DNA of 64,000 nucleotides, from positions 20,928 to 84,927 of the forward strand of contig JACQXM010000032.1 of NCBI GenBank assembly GCA_016208685.1, in the 5' to 3' direction. The notes below the pieces were generated by a model, which saw only the letters and a list, made by a program, of their open reading frames with translations, searched no databases and was not told where the DNA came from. Source of the DNA: Planctomycetota bacterium. GTDB taxonomy: Bacteria; Planctomycetota; Phycisphaerae; UBA1845. Each line of letters starts with the position of its first letter. Within the stretch, counting starts at the first letter, position 1. This document shows, piece by piece, positions 26,315 to 35,701 of this stretch. The translations under genes were made by a program, and so were the position numbers.

Positions 26315-27928
26315 TTATCCGCGAAGCACCACGACACTGGCCCGCGTATCCCGCGCCGCCGGCCCGCGACGCGGAGGTCCATGTGCCGGTATCGCGACGG
26401 TGAAGCTTGAACCCTCGCCCAGGCGCGAGCGGACCCAGACGCGCCCTCCGGCCTGCTCCACCACCTCGCGCACAATGGCCAGCCCCAGTCCCGTACCGGG
26501 GATTCCGGCGGCCAGAGCGTTGTTGCCGCGGCGAAAGGCATCGAACACCGAACCCTTGCCGGCGACGTCCTCGGCGCCCGCGAGCGCCTCGTCTTCCATG
26601 CCCATGCCGGTGTCGCTTACCGTCACACAGACCGTGTCCGAAGCGCCCACGTCGGGCGGCTGAACCGCCCGGCGCTCCCCGGCGGGCGGGGCGGTTCCCG
26701 CGCCGGCATCGCCGAACATGCGTTCCGTGCCGCGACAGACGAAAACCGTTACGCTGCCCTGTTGGGTGTACTTGATGGCGTTCTCCACGAGGTTGCTGAT
26801 GCAGTCGTTCAGATCTCCGGGCTCGACCAGGGCGACCAGGGCATCCGGCTCGGCCTCGGCGGCATGGCAGGTGAGTCGCAAGTGCTTGCTCTCCGCTAAA
26901 GGCGCGTAGCGCCGGCAGACCTCGCGTGCCACTTCGGCGACGTCCACGCGTGCCTGCCGGTGACGCCGCGGATCGGCCTCCTGCACCCGGGCCAGCGTGA
27001 GCAGCTCGCTCACCTGCTGGGCTCCGTCGCGGCAGCGCTGGCGCATGCGCTCGTAGGTCTTGCGGACAACGCCCTCCGGCACCACGCCGTCGGCGAGCAG
27101 CCCCACGAAGGTCTCGATGGAGGCCAGCGGACCCTTGAGCTGATGCGCCGCGGTCTGCATGAAGCGCGAACGGCGCAGTTGCAAATCGTGGATCGCCGCT
27201 TCCGAGCGGTGCAGCGCGTCGTAGGCCTCACGAAGTTGGCGTTCGCGCTCGTCGAGCCGGCGGGTGATATGCAACATGAAGTACAGCGTGGCGAACACCC
27301 CGCAGGTCATTACCGCCAGCGTCGCCCCTACGTGCTCGCCGCGCGCGAACAGATTCGGCGAAGGAAACTGGGGCAGGAAGGCCCAATGCGGCGTGACCCA
27401 ACCCGCGCACTCACCCGCCACCAGCAGGCCGTACAACAGCATCGCCCACGCGCCTTGGAGCAGCGCATGCCAGGACTTCAGCAGCAGCGCTCCGATGCCC
27501 ATGTGGAAGAGATAGAACACGGCCATCGGGTTCTCCACCCCGCCGGTGTAGCGCAGAATGGCCGTGAGCAGGAACAGGTCCACCGCCACTTGGGCGTTGG
27601 CAAACACCAGGGCGCTGCGGATGGCTCGGGCCTCGTCGATTTCAGGGCGGTGGAACTCCAGGATCAAGAAGCGCTGCAAAACCATCCACAGGGTGTTGAC
27701 CGCGGCGAGCAGCAGAATGGCGAAGAGCAGGCGGCGCGGGCGTTCGACGTCGGGAGTAATGAAACGCTCCAGCGCCAGCACGGCGAACGCCGCGCCGACA
27801 AACGCCCAGCGCAGCCGGATGAACCAATGCACCTGAATCAGCGACATGAGGGCACCGGTGCGGTGCCGGGCATGGCTGAACAGCGGGACGTCGGCGAGCA
27901 TCGCTTTGCGATCGTCAGGGCCGGCCAT
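26315..27928 (-). CDS. Membrane sensor histidine kinase
   Basis: The 537-aa protein has about six hydrophobic segments in its first 220 residues, a short coiled linker, then a transmitter: H-box 'AAHQLKGPLAS' (H262), N-box 'LVENAIKYT', G1 'SDTGMGM' and G2 'GTGLGLAIV'. An insert between the N- and G-boxes (Gly/Pro/Ala-rich) lengthens the ATPase lid. ATG 27928 is chosen because GGAAGG precedes it at about 5 bp. No response regulator is adjacent, so this is an orphan kinase here. Confidence 0.88.
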   Translation of the reverse strand: MAGPDDRKAMLADVPLFSHARHRTGALMSLIQVHWFIRLRWAFVGAAFAVLALERFITPDVERPRRLLFAILLLAAVNTLWMVLQRFLILEFHRPEIDEARAIRSALVFANAQVAVDLFLLTAILRYTGGVENPMAVFYLFHMGIGALLLKSWHALLQGAWAMLLYGLLVAGECAGWVTPHWAFLPQFPSPNLFARGEHVGATLAVMTCGVFATLYFMLHITRRLDERERQLREAYDALHRSEAAIHDLQLRRSRFMQTAAHQLKGPLASIETFVGLLADGVVPEGVVRKTYERMRQRCRDGAQQVSELLTLARVQEADPRRHRQARVDVAEVAREVCRRYAPLAESKHLRLTCHAAEAEPDALVALVEPGDLNDCISNLVENAIKYTQQGSVTVFVCRGTERMFGDAGAGTAPPAGERRAVQPPDVGASDTVCVTVSDTGMGMEDEALAGAEDVAGKGSVFDAFRRGNNALAAGIPGTGLGLAIVREVVEQAGGRVWVRSRLGEGSSFTVAIPAHGPPRRGPAARDTRASVVVLRG

Positions 27929-28002
27929 GCGCGCGCCTTCCATCCGGTGCCGAGGGGCGAACTCCGGCACGCCAAGGCCCTTGCCGGGTGCGGCCGCCCT
28001 AC

Positions 28003-30018
28003 TTACGGTATCGGTCCGGTGAACGCCCCTTCAAAAGCCTGGTAGTCGAACAGATCAACGTCACCGTCATTATCCATGTCGAAATCGTCGACCAACCCGA
28101 CGCTTACTGAAGCCAGATACTCCGTAACGTTGCGGAACGCGCCGTTGCAATCGCGGACGGCACGATCCGCGACCACCAGGCGGAGCGTATAGGCGCAGGG
28201 ACGCAGTCCGGTAGTGTCCCATACCGCCAGCGGCTCATCGAGCATGGTTCCGCCGCCGCCGGCAAGCGGTACCCACCCGTGATAATCGCCACCGGTAACG
28301 GAGAGCTGCCATTCGTCCAGGTTCGCGTCCAGCGCCGTACCGCGCACCATGACCACACCCCCAACTCCCACGCACGGCGCCGGTTCGGAGATGACCGCGA
28401 TGGGCGGCGTGTTGTCCACGGTCACCTGAGTGCGGCGCGTGTCTTCGTGGCCGCACGTCGTCCGCCCCAACAGCTCCAGCGCGTACGTCCCGTCCGGAAC
28501 GCCGCTCGCAGCCGTGTCCCACCGGCCCAGTGGATCATTGAGCACGGTGGACACGTAAAACGGCACCCCGGGCTCCACCGGCTGCCCCATCCCGCCCGCG
28601 CTCGGCCGCCACTGAAGGGTGTAGAGGTCGAAGCACTGGTCCCACGCCGTCCCATCGACGCACACCCCGCCCCCGACCACGCTGCCCGGATCCGGCGCCC
28701 TCAGTTCAAGGCTGTCGAATCCGGCATCGAGGCGCACGACGCGCTCGTCGACGGCCGTGCCCCCGCAATAGTCACGTACCGCCAGCCGCAGGAGATACCA
28801 GCCCTCGCCCAGGCCGGCAGTGCTCCACACGCCCAGGAGACCGCCCGAAACCGGCGCGGTCCCCACGGCGATCAGGGACCACCCGCCCCCGCCGAGCGGC
28901 CGGACTTCAAGGACGAAGCGGTCGAACGTGCCGTCGGGATCGTCCGCGACCCCCATAACAGGAACGGAGTCGCAGACGCACGCCATCTCCGGCGGCGCAA
29001 GTAGCTGAGCCGTCGGTCCCGATTGGTCGTGCGAACAGGCGTCGACCACGTCAACCTGGACCCCCAGGCACAATTCGCACAGCGCAACCTGAGGGTACGA
29101 CGCCACCTGGAAGTAATACCGTTCTCCCGCGTGGGCGATCAGCGTCATCCGCGAGGCTCGACCCGTGCATTCGTTCTCGCATTCCGGGGCACCAAAGGTG
29201 TCGTCAATGCAATCCACGTACGCCAGCAGCCCGCCGCAATCGCCACGATAGGCCTGCACCACCGTGTCGTAGTTCGTTTCCGGCAGACAGGTGCTGAATG
29301 TCAGCGGGCCGGTGACCGCAGGCGTCACGCCGTACCAGACCGTGTTCCCGAAGGCACTGGGCGTGCACGTCGGCTGAGGCTGGCCGGGGAGCGCGAATGC
29401 GTCCTGGGCATCGACGAAGTCGTATTGGGTGCCCGGAGCACCGGAAAGCTCGCGCGCCGTGGCGCATGTGATGTTCGTCGGAGCCACGCCGCAGGGGGTG
29501 CCGACGGTTACGATTACACCCAAACACAGAGGGCAGCCGGTGGGGTTGCCGTTGTACGAACCCACCGCAAAGCGATAGCGCTGCCCGGACGTGGCCTCCA
29601 CCGTGACCCGCGACCCCGCACCCGAGCAGCCGCTGGCGCAGGCCGGCTCGTTGGTGTCGTCGTTGCAGTCCTCCGGCGTCATGAACTCGCACCGGTCGTC
29701 GCCGCCCTCCCAGACCTCGAGTACAGTGTCGTAGCCTGTGCCCGGGTGACAGGTGGTGATGGTCATCGGGCCGCCGACTTCCGGAGTGACTTCGAACCAG
29801 ACGATGTGCCCCGACTGCACCTGGCACAGCGGATTGTTCACCCCCACCGGGGACACGTCCATGAGCACGACGTGTTGCCCTTCGTAGCCCGGAATCACCC
29901 TCGGCTGCATGCAGTCCGGCGTGGGCGGTTCGCCGAACGGACAGACCTGCGCGCCGGCGCCCGCAGTGCATAGCCATCCCACGCAGCCGGCCAGAATCAC
30001 CACTCGCGAACGTGACAT
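28003..30018 (-). CDS. Secreted multidomain protein with pre-peptidase-like repeats and dockerin-like C-terminus
   Basis: The 671-aa protein starts with a signal peptide (to 'GAGAQ'), with an excellent AGGAGGAGG Shine-Dalgarno 5 bp before the ATG. Two repeats of about 140 residues share 'VWxxVTPxVxGPxTxxTC.PxTxYDTV', the pattern of bacterial pre-peptidase C-terminal (PPC)-like domains. Three to four Ig-like repeats follow, with 'AVRDYCGG' and 'VVADRAVRDC'. The C-terminus 'DDFDMDNDGDVDLFDYQAFEGAF' is a single dockerin-type calcium loop. No catalytic motif was seen; an adhesive or binding role is inferred. Confidence 0.78.
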   Translation of the reverse strand: MSRSRVVILAGCVGWLCTAGAGAQVCPFGEPPTPDCMQPRVIPGYEGQHVVLMDVSPVGVNNPLCQVQSGHIVWFEVTPEVGGPMTITTCHPGTGYDTVLEVWEGGDDRCEFMTPEDCNDDTNEPACASGCSGAGSRVTVEATSGQRYRFAVGSYNGNPTGCPLCLGVIVTVGTPCGVAPTNITCATARELSGAPGTQYDFVDAQDAFALPGQPQPTCTPSAFGNTVWYGVTPAVTGPLTFSTCLPETNYDTVVQAYRGDCGGLLAYVDCIDDTFGAPECENECTGRASRMTLIAHAGERYYFQVASYPQVALCELCLGVQVDVVDACSHDQSGPTAQLLAPPEMACVCDSVPVMGVADDPDGTFDRFVLEVRPLGGGGWSLIAVGTAPVSGGLLGVWSTAGLGEGWYLLRLAVRDYCGGTAVDERVVRLDAGFDSLELRAPDPGSVVGGGVCVDGTAWDQCFDLYTLQWRPSAGGMGQPVEPGVPFYVSTVLNDPLGRWDTAASGVPDGTYALELLGRTTCGHEDTRRTQVTVDNTPPIAVISEPAPCVGVGGVVMVRGTALDANLDEWQLSVTGGDYHGWVPLAGGGGTMLDEPLAVWDTTGLRPCAYTLRLVVADRAVRDCNGAFRNVTEYLASVSVGLVDDFDMDNDGDVDLFDYQAFEGAFTGPIP

Positions 30019-30601
30019 GTGTTGCCTCCTCCTCGCGTTCCATGATGACGGGGGGCGTGACGCCGCACGCGGTCCCCGCTGCAAACTGGCGGTACCCAAC
30101 GCCACACGGCCTCCACGGCGGAGCCGGGGCGCAAGCGCTGCCGGAGGAGTGCTTCCTGCAAGCGGCGCGCCATGCACTTCAGGAGACGCAGCCGCCGCGG
30201 CGGGAGCTTGGGGATAATCCGTGGTCAAGCGACCGCCCGACCCTCCAGCGGCAGTAGGCGCGACGGCATGCACTGCCCCTTCATACAGTTAGACTGCTTA
30301 CTTAACGCAAGACGGGAGCGGCGTCGGATGGGCTCGAAGCAGGCGGCGCCGCCGGACGTCCGCGACCACCGTCCCGACTACGGCGCCGCCCCGCCGGGAG
30401 GCCTGGAAAGGCCGCCCCCGGGGCGCTACGCTGGGTGACCCGGCATGGTTCCTCGGCATCCAAACGGGCCGGGGCCCGGAGCGCGCTATGCCGCGCGGCC
30501 CACCGGAGCGACAGCCGATCGCCCGTGCGGGCTCGGTTCTGCCGGCCCGCCCGGCTCGGCGGGCGGCAGAATGCGACAACCGAAGGAAGCGGAGAACCCT
30601 G
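30019..30601. other. Intergenic region between divergent genes
   Basis: About 580 bp separate the secreted dockerin protein (minus) from the nitroreductase (plus). The local drop in GC around 30280-30310 is the most promoter-like part, but no good -35/-10 pair is visible. No gene is supported. Confidence 0.4.
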
Positions 30602-31276
30602 ATGCCCGCAAAGATGATCCCCTACTCCCTGGCGGAACGTAGTGACGCGGAACTGCAATCCCGCGCCGACGCCCTGCTGGCCGAAATGGCCAGCCGCCGG
30701 AGCTGCCGCGTGTTCAGCGACCGGCCGATCCCCCGCCGGCTCATCGAGACCCTCATCGCCATCGGACACTCGGCGCCCAGCGGAGCCAATCGCAAGCCGT
30801 GGCGCTTCGTGGCCGTGGGCGACCCGGCGCTCAAGCACGAAGTCCGCCTGGCGGCGGAGGCCGAGGAACGCGCCAACTATCAACACCGCTTCCCGGTGGA
30901 TTGGCTCGAAGCCCTGGAACCCATAGGAACGAACGCACAGAAGCCTTTTCTCGACGTCGCCCCGTGGCTCGTGGTGATGTTCCGCATCGACTGGGAGGAA
31001 ACTGGCGGGCAACGGGTGCAGAACTATTACCCCATGGAGTCTACGGGAATCGCGGCCGGCATGTTCCTTATGGCGTGTCACCAGGTCGGGCTGGCGACTC
31101 TGACGCATACGCCCAATCCCATGAAGTTCCTGCGCGAGCTGCTCGGCCGGCCCGCCAACGAGAAGCCGTTCCTGCTGATTCCGGTGGGCTGGCCCGCGGC
31201 GGACTCCGTCGTCCCCGACCTGCCCAAGAAACCGTTGAGCGAAGCCCTACAGTGGAACGCCAACGCACCAATGTGA
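30602..31276 (+). CDS. Nitroreductase family flavoprotein, iodotyrosine-dehalogenase-like
   Basis: The 224-aa FMN enzyme has the N-terminal FMN loop 'SRRSCRVFSDRPIP' and 'SAPSGANRKPWRFVAVGD'. The active-site lid region 'EAEERANYQHRFPVDWLEAL', then 'KPFLDVAPWLVVMF' and the C-terminal 'LTHTPNPMKFLRELLGRP' with 'PVGWPA', resembles the IYD/BluB branch more than classical NfsB. The reaction is probably reduction of an organic substrate with NAD(P)H; substrate unknown. The ATG has GGAG about 8 bp upstream. The long frame upstream to 30488 has no coding resemblance. Confidence 0.85.
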   Translation: MPAKMIPYSLAERSDAELQSRADALLAEMASRRSCRVFSDRPIPRRLIETLIAIGHSAPSGANRKPWRFVAVGDPALKHEVRLAAEAEERANYQHRFPVDWLEALEPIGTNAQKPFLDVAPWLVVMFRIDWEETGGQRVQNYYPMESTGIAAGMFLMACHQVGLATLTHTPNPMKFLRELLGRPANEKPFLLIPVGWPAADSVVPDLPKKPLSEALQWNANAPM

Positions 31277-31310
31277 CGGTCGTGGTGCCGCTGCCGCCGC
31301 GCCCTCTGCG

Positions 31311-31570
31311 CGCGCTGATCGAGTGCGCCAACGCAGCCCATTCTCAGGGTGCCATGGCCATGCGCAGCGCCGCCATGCCCAGGAAAGACATGCCGGCGCG
31401 CGGCGGTGCCGTGCTTGGGCATGCCGCCGCCCCCAATGCGCGCGCTGATCCAGTGCGCCAACGCAGCCCATTCTCAGGGTGCCATGGCCAAGCACGGCGC
31501 CGCCATGCCCAGGAAAGACATGCCGGCGCGCGGCCGTGCCGTGCCTGGCCATGCCGCCCAACCTGCAGTA
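31311..31570. repeat. Two tandem 130-bp direct repeats
   Basis: Copy 1 (31311-31440) and copy 2 (from 31441) both begin CGCGCTGATC and share almost every base for about 120 bp, including GCCATGGCCA, GGAAAGACATGCCGGCGCG and a final hairpin-forming GGGCATGCC/TGGCCATGCC. They fill the gap between the nitroreductase and the CDF gene. Related GGCATGGCCAAGC-type sequence recurs at about 61350-61470. Confidence 0.85.
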
Positions 31571-31587
31571 TCGGGTGCGTCGCAGCA

Positions 31588-32544
31588 CTAGCGCGACTCC
31601 GCTGCCGCCGTTTGTCGTGCCGGCTGCAAGGGATCGTTCATCCCGGGATGGCCCTGGGGGTGGGCTCCGACGTGGTCCGCCGGCTCAACATGGGACGTGA
31701 CCCAGACCCGTTGCCCGGAGAAGGCACTCTCCAGCCGCTGCTCCACTTTCGTCGCCCGGGCGTGGGCTTCCACGGTCTGCAGCTCGCCCGGCACCAGGAG
31801 ATGCACGTCCAGCCAGATCTGGTCGTTGGCCTGCCGGCAGCGCAAGTGGTGGAAGTCGTGAATGAGACCTTCCCGAACCGCCTGCCCCAGAACCTCGGCA
31901 AACCGCTGGGAGAGCGCCTCATCAACCTCGTCCATCAGCCCGGCCAGCGCCCGGCGAATCAGCGACGCACCGCTGCCCAGAATGACCGTGCCCAGGACGA
32001 TGGCGGCGACCGAGTCGATCCACTGCAGGCCGGTAGTGACCACCAGCGTGAGCCCGACGATAGCAGCCGCGGTCGTCCAGACGTCGGTCAGCACGTGCTT
32101 GCCGTTGGCGACCAGGATGAAGGCATGATGCCGCCGCCCGATGAGGATCAACATCAGGCCGACGCCGAGGTTCACGACCGCCACCGCGCCGGCCAGCACC
32201 AGCCCGGTCTCCAGGCGCTGAAGCTCCGGCCCGCGAATCAGCGCCGTGATGCCGCTGTAAATGACGGTCAACGCCGCGGCGAACACCAGCGCCCCCTCGA
32301 AGCCTGCCGAAAGGTAGGCGATGCGGCCGTGGCCGTACGGGTGCTTTGCGTCGGCGGGGCGCGAGGCGTACCAGAGGCTGTAGGTTGCGAAACCGGTGGC
32401 GGCGAGGTGCACGACGGATTCGGCGGCGTCGGAGAACAACGCCGCGCTATGAGTCAGGGCGTAGGCCGTGAGCTTGCCTGCGAGGATCACGAAGGAACTC
32501 GACAGGCTGATGGTCATGGCGACCTGGCGCGGGTCGCGCTTCAT
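31588..32544 (-). CDS. Cation diffusion facilitator (CDF) family metal transporter
   Basis: The 318-aa protein has six predicted membrane helices and a cytoplasmic C-terminal domain. The second metal half-site 'HVLTDV' (HxxxD) is intact. The first half-site reads 'FSDAAESVVHLAA', where an acidic or His residue and Asp are usual, so it is E/H rather than H/D type. 'KHPYGHGRIAYLSAGFEG' is the conserved CDF loop. It should export a divalent cation such as Zn, Fe or Mn in exchange for protons. ATG 32544 is chosen; the frame is open to 32652. It stands between the tandem repeats and the small lipoprotein gene. Confidence 0.88.
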   Translation of the reverse strand: MKRDPRQVAMTISLSSSFVILAGKLTAYALTHSAALFSDAAESVVHLAATGFATYSLWYASRPADAKHPYGHGRIAYLSAGFEGALVFAAALTVIYSGITALIRGPELQRLETGLVLAGAVAVVNLGVGLMLILIGRRHHAFILVANGKHVLTDVWTTAAAIVGLTLVVTTGLQWIDSVAAIVLGTVILGSGASLIRRALAGLMDEVDEALSQRFAEVLGQAVREGLIHDFHHLRCRQANDQIWLDVHLLVPGELQTVEAHARATKVEQRLESAFSGQRVWVTSHVEPADHVGAHPQGHPGMNDPLQPARQTAAAESR

Positions 32545-32711
32545 AGCAACGGCAGCCGTCGTCCTCCGTACACCGACCGCTGGTTTACCCGATGGCCCGG
32601 GCCCGCACAAGCCGCCGCGCTGGCGGCGGTGGCGCAAGCTCGGCGCGGTCAAGAACCGTCGCCATCTGCACAGGGACAGACCGTGCGCCGGCCCGCGCCG
32701 GCAGGCTGTCG

Positions 32712-32900
32712 CTAGTCGCCCTCCTGGGGCGCCGGAAACAGCATGCCCAGAATCGCCGCGGTTCGGTCTTCGATGACGCCGGCCGCGCCGCCGACCATGG
32801 CGTCGCGAAACTCGCGCTGCGCCCGGCTATTACACGCGCCCGCCAAGCCGCAGGCGCACAGCAGGCCGACCGTGACGATCACTCGCACGATTCGCATCAT
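32712..32900 (-). CDS. Tiny predicted lipoprotein downstream of the outer-membrane porin
   Basis: The 62-aa product starts MMRIVRVIV, has a hydrophobic stretch and a lipobox-like 'LAGAC', then 'NSRAQREFRDAMVGGAAGVIEDRTAAIL'. The start lies 10 bp after the porin stop, and GGAG in that gap is the ribosome binding site. Similar very short exported proteins with an 'EFR.A' segment are familiar from planctomycetes but have no known role. It probably acts with, or is regulated with, the porin. Confidence 0.65.
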   Translation of the reverse strand: MMRIVRVIVTVGLLCACGLAGACNSRAQREFRDAMVGGAAGVIEDRTAAILGMLFPAPQEGD

Positions 32901-32910
32901 GAAACAGCTC

Positions 32911-34470
32911 CTAGAACTTGAACGCGTATTGCACATAAAAGAGATCCGGGTCCTGGCTCGGACCCGTCTGCTCGACAAACTCGTTGTGCCAGAAGTGTGA
33001 CCACCCGAGCAGAAGCGATGAGTGTACGTCGATCTGCCACAGAACGGTGATGTCAACTTCCTCGCCCAACTCAGTGTCGCTCAGGCCGGTGGCGTCCCGT
33101 CGTCCGGCGGCGCCACCCGCGTCGTACACCGCGTCGCGGTTGGCGTTGAGCCAGAAGGCGTGATAGGCGATCGCCGTCCGCACCTTCTTCTCGACGGGCC
33201 AGGCCGCGAGGTTGACGTTCACGACGGTGGTGTTCTGTCGCCCGATCAGATCGAGGAACCCCAGGTATTTGTGGCCCAGAGGAAACAACTGATCGAACGT
33301 GCCGACCTTGCCGTCGAACGGATCCTCGTCGCCGCTGGCCCAGTCGAAGCCACTACCGATCCGCGGCTTCCACGGACACTTCTCGAAGGTGTATCCGCCG
33401 TCCAGCGACCAGCTCCACGCCTGAACGGTGTCGCCCGCCCAATGCCCCCATTGCCCAGCGAGCTCGGCGTCGTAGTCCCACGCGCCGGTCTTGCCGGAGA
33501 AACGCGAGCCCAGGGTGTAGATGCTGCGATCGCCGGCGTTGCCGTTGGGGTTCACACGGTTGCCGGTGTCGTCGGTGGCGAAGAAATAAAAGTCCAGCGC
33601 ATGCCGCGGTATCCCCTTGTAGGTGACGTAGGCGCCGTAGAAGTCGTGGTCTTCGTCGTAGCGATCGTGCTGTTTCCGCTGCACGATCACCGGTTTGGCG
33701 TACCACAGGTCGATGTCCCACTTCTCATACTTGGCGAACAGCTTCACCGCATCGAAGCGCCGGCGGACGGTGGCCCACTCCAGCGGTGACACCAGGCGCT
33801 CGGCACCGTAGCGGAGCTCCTGCCGGCCCACGCGCAGCGTCCACGGCTGCTGCTCCCCGAAGAGCCGCAGGTCGAAGAACATCTGGTGCAAGTCCCACCG
33901 GTTCTCGTCGATGGCGCGGCGGGGAAGGTCGCGATCTTCGTCAAAGGCGGCGACTCCCTGCACGAACACCCGCAGCAGCTTGCGGTACTTGAAATCCGCG
34001 TGCAGGAAGTACCGAAACAGCGTGAAAGTGTCCTGCGCCCGCTCCGCGGTCCCGAATGTCTTGTTGGTCTCGGCCTCCATGCGGAACCGCACCTCGCCGC
34101 CGAGCGTCAATCGCCAATCGTCGCTCAGGTGGACGTTCTTGATCGGATCGAAGAAGTCCTTTTCATAGGACTCCGGATCCCCGTCGAGGTAGCTGAAATC
34201 CTCGTCGTAGCGCAGGTCAAGGAACTTGGGCTTCGCCTTGGGTGGTGTGCTCGGGGCCGCCGCCTTCTCCTCGACAGTTTGGGCGGGCTTGTCCCCCGGA
34301 GCCGGAGGTTGCGTCGGCGGAGAAGCGGCGGCGGGCGGCGCGCCGTCGCCGGCCGGCTTGACGGGGGTTTCGTCACTTGTCTTCGGCGGCGGCGCGGGGA
34401 CCGCGACTTCCGCCACCGTCATCAGGAACAGAAACCCCATCCCTGTGTTGCGGATTTGCCTGCTACGCAT
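32911..34470 (-). CDS. Outer-membrane beta-barrel protein, alginate-export (AlgE)-like
   Basis: The 519-aa protein has a signal peptide, then a Pro/Ala/Lys-rich linker (about 25-80), then a long beta-barrel rich in alternating aromatic strands, ending in Phe as outer-membrane barrels do ('DLFYVQYAFKF'). 'DDWRLTLGGEVRFRMEAE', 'LRVGRQELRYGAERLVSPLEWATVRRRFD' and the 'SHFW' end are typical of the alginate-export family. It may pass sugars or other solutes through the outer membrane. ATG 34470 follows GGAAGGG. The linker suggests a periplasm-spanning or wall-interacting part. Confidence 0.85.
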   Translation of the reverse strand: MRSRQIRNTGMGFLFLMTVAEVAVPAPPPKTSDETPVKPAGDGAPPAAASPPTQPPAPGDKPAQTVEEKAAAPSTPPKAKPKFLDLRYDEDFSYLDGDPESYEKDFFDPIKNVHLSDDWRLTLGGEVRFRMEAETNKTFGTAERAQDTFTLFRYFLHADFKYRKLLRVFVQGVAAFDEDRDLPRRAIDENRWDLHQMFFDLRLFGEQQPWTLRVGRQELRYGAERLVSPLEWATVRRRFDAVKLFAKYEKWDIDLWYAKPVIVQRKQHDRYDEDHDFYGAYVTYKGIPRHALDFYFFATDDTGNRVNPNGNAGDRSIYTLGSRFSGKTGAWDYDAELAGQWGHWAGDTVQAWSWSLDGGYTFEKCPWKPRIGSGFDWASGDEDPFDGKVGTFDQLFPLGHKYLGFLDLIGRQNTTVVNVNLAAWPVEKKVRTAIAYHAFWLNANRDAVYDAGGAAGRRDATGLSDTELGEEVDITVLWQIDVHSSLLLGWSHFWHNEFVEQTGPSQDPDLFYVQYAFKF

Positions 34471-34888
34471 GGTACCCTTCCGTAGGTTGCCGACTGAACG
34501 TTTAGATCCGCAGCTCGAACGCCTCGCGGGCGCGGCGACGAGAGCACGGAGCTTCTTGCCAATGGACCATCGACCGTCGCGTCGCCATCGCGTGAACCGT
34601 GCCGGACGCCAACGCTCGGACCGCACCGCGCCGGTCTCCCTGGCAGAGTCAGTGCCACGAACGGGCATGCCGCGAGAAAAAGTTACGCGGCACGCGGCGT
34701 GCTCGGTTTCACGCTACCCCGCCGCCGTTGCGGCGGTGGCAGCACGGCGTCGCACCGGTGCATTACTTTGTCACCGCCGGCCCGGCGAGCCGCGAAAGTG
34801 CGGAATTTGCCGCACCGCGGTGCGCGGATTCACACAGCGCCTCTGCGACACCGGCGCCGATTGGTTAACGTCATGAAGGAGATCGCGC
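34471..34888. other. Intergenic region between divergent envelope genes
   Basis: About 420 bp separate the porin (minus) from a lipoprotein gene (plus). An AAGGAG at 34876-34881 serves the latter. No gene or clear promoter was recognised. Confidence 0.4.
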
Positions 34889-35638
34889 GTGTTGACGACC
34901 AGCCTCGGGGTTGCCCGACGGTACGTGTTGCTCGGGGTTTTCCCCTATTTTCTGACCGGTGCGGGCTGCACCACTGACTCCACGCTCGGCGGCGACCGCC
35001 TGACAGGCGACCTCGCGGCGAAGGCCGAGGCCGTTGCGGCGCAGATCGGCGGTCCCGCCGGATTCGGCGGCGCGGCCATGGGCGGCTATGAGCAGCATGC
35101 CGCGGAGCGAATGGGTTTCGTCTCGGCTGCCGACCTCGCGGACTCCGCGGCCACGGTGACCATCCGCATGGAGAACCTCGCCGGACAGCCTTGCACCTTC
35201 CACCTCAGCTACGTCTCGGCCGCGGCCGGAGTCGATGAGCAGGAAGAGGAAGTCGAGGTCCCGGCGACGGGCGAGGTCGAAATCGTGATGCCCTGCATGG
35301 AGATCGTGGGCCTCGGGTCGCTGGAGACGCCGGGCGCGGTTGGATGTCACCTGACCGACGGTGCGACGATCCCGAACACTATGGCCGTGCCCGCGTTTCT
35401 CAACATGGATTACGCTTGCGGCGCGATGCACAGCTTCATGTTGACTCCCGACGTGGATGACCTGGACGGCGACGACGACACCGAGGAGTTGATCCTCATC
35501 AGCGGGGCGATGCAGTCGCACATGCAGGCGGGCGGTCCCATGAACCACAGCCACCGCGGTTCAAGCGGCGGCTCGGCGATGATGGGCGGCATGATGCCCG
35601 GCCATGGGCTGGGCGGAGCGGCGCCGCCGTCACCCTGA
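34889..35638 (+). CDS. Hypothetical lipoprotein with Met/His/Gly-rich C-terminus
   Basis: The 249-aa protein starts with GTG, placed by AAGGAG 7 bp upstream. The signal peptide ends in 'LTGAGC', a plausible lipobox. The central part is acidic ('DEQEEEVEVPATGEVEIVMPC', 'DDLDGDDDTEELIL'). The last 45 residues are rich in Met, His and Gly ('MQSHMQAGGPMNHSHRG', 'MMGGMMPGHG'), a composition found in proteins that bind copper or other soft metals. No family was recognised; metal binding is inference. Confidence 0.65.
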   Translation: MLTTSLGVARRYVLLGVFPYFLTGAGCTTDSTLGGDRLTGDLAAKAEAVAAQIGGPAGFGGAAMGGYEQHAAERMGFVSAADLADSAATVTIRMENLAGQPCTFHLSYVSAAAGVDEQEEEVEVPATGEVEIVMPCMEIVGLGSLETPGAVGCHLTDGATIPNTMAVPAFLNMDYACGAMHSFMLTPDVDDLDGDDDTEELILISGAMQSHMQAGGPMNHSHRGSSGGSAMMGGMMPGHGLGGAAPPSP

Positions 35639-35701
35639 CGAACCGGTACGGTCGTCAGCAGCCGCTGCGGCAGGTGCGACCGCCGACACCCACGGTTGCG
35701 C

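Noticed and set aside
31311..31570. CRISPR array
   Set aside because: Only two units of 130 bp with no short-repeat/spacer structure; a tandem duplication instead.
30799..32715. 638-codon plus-strand open frame over the tandem repeats and CDF gene
   Set aside because: It runs out of frame through the nitroreductase, the repeats and antisense to a clear CDF transporter.
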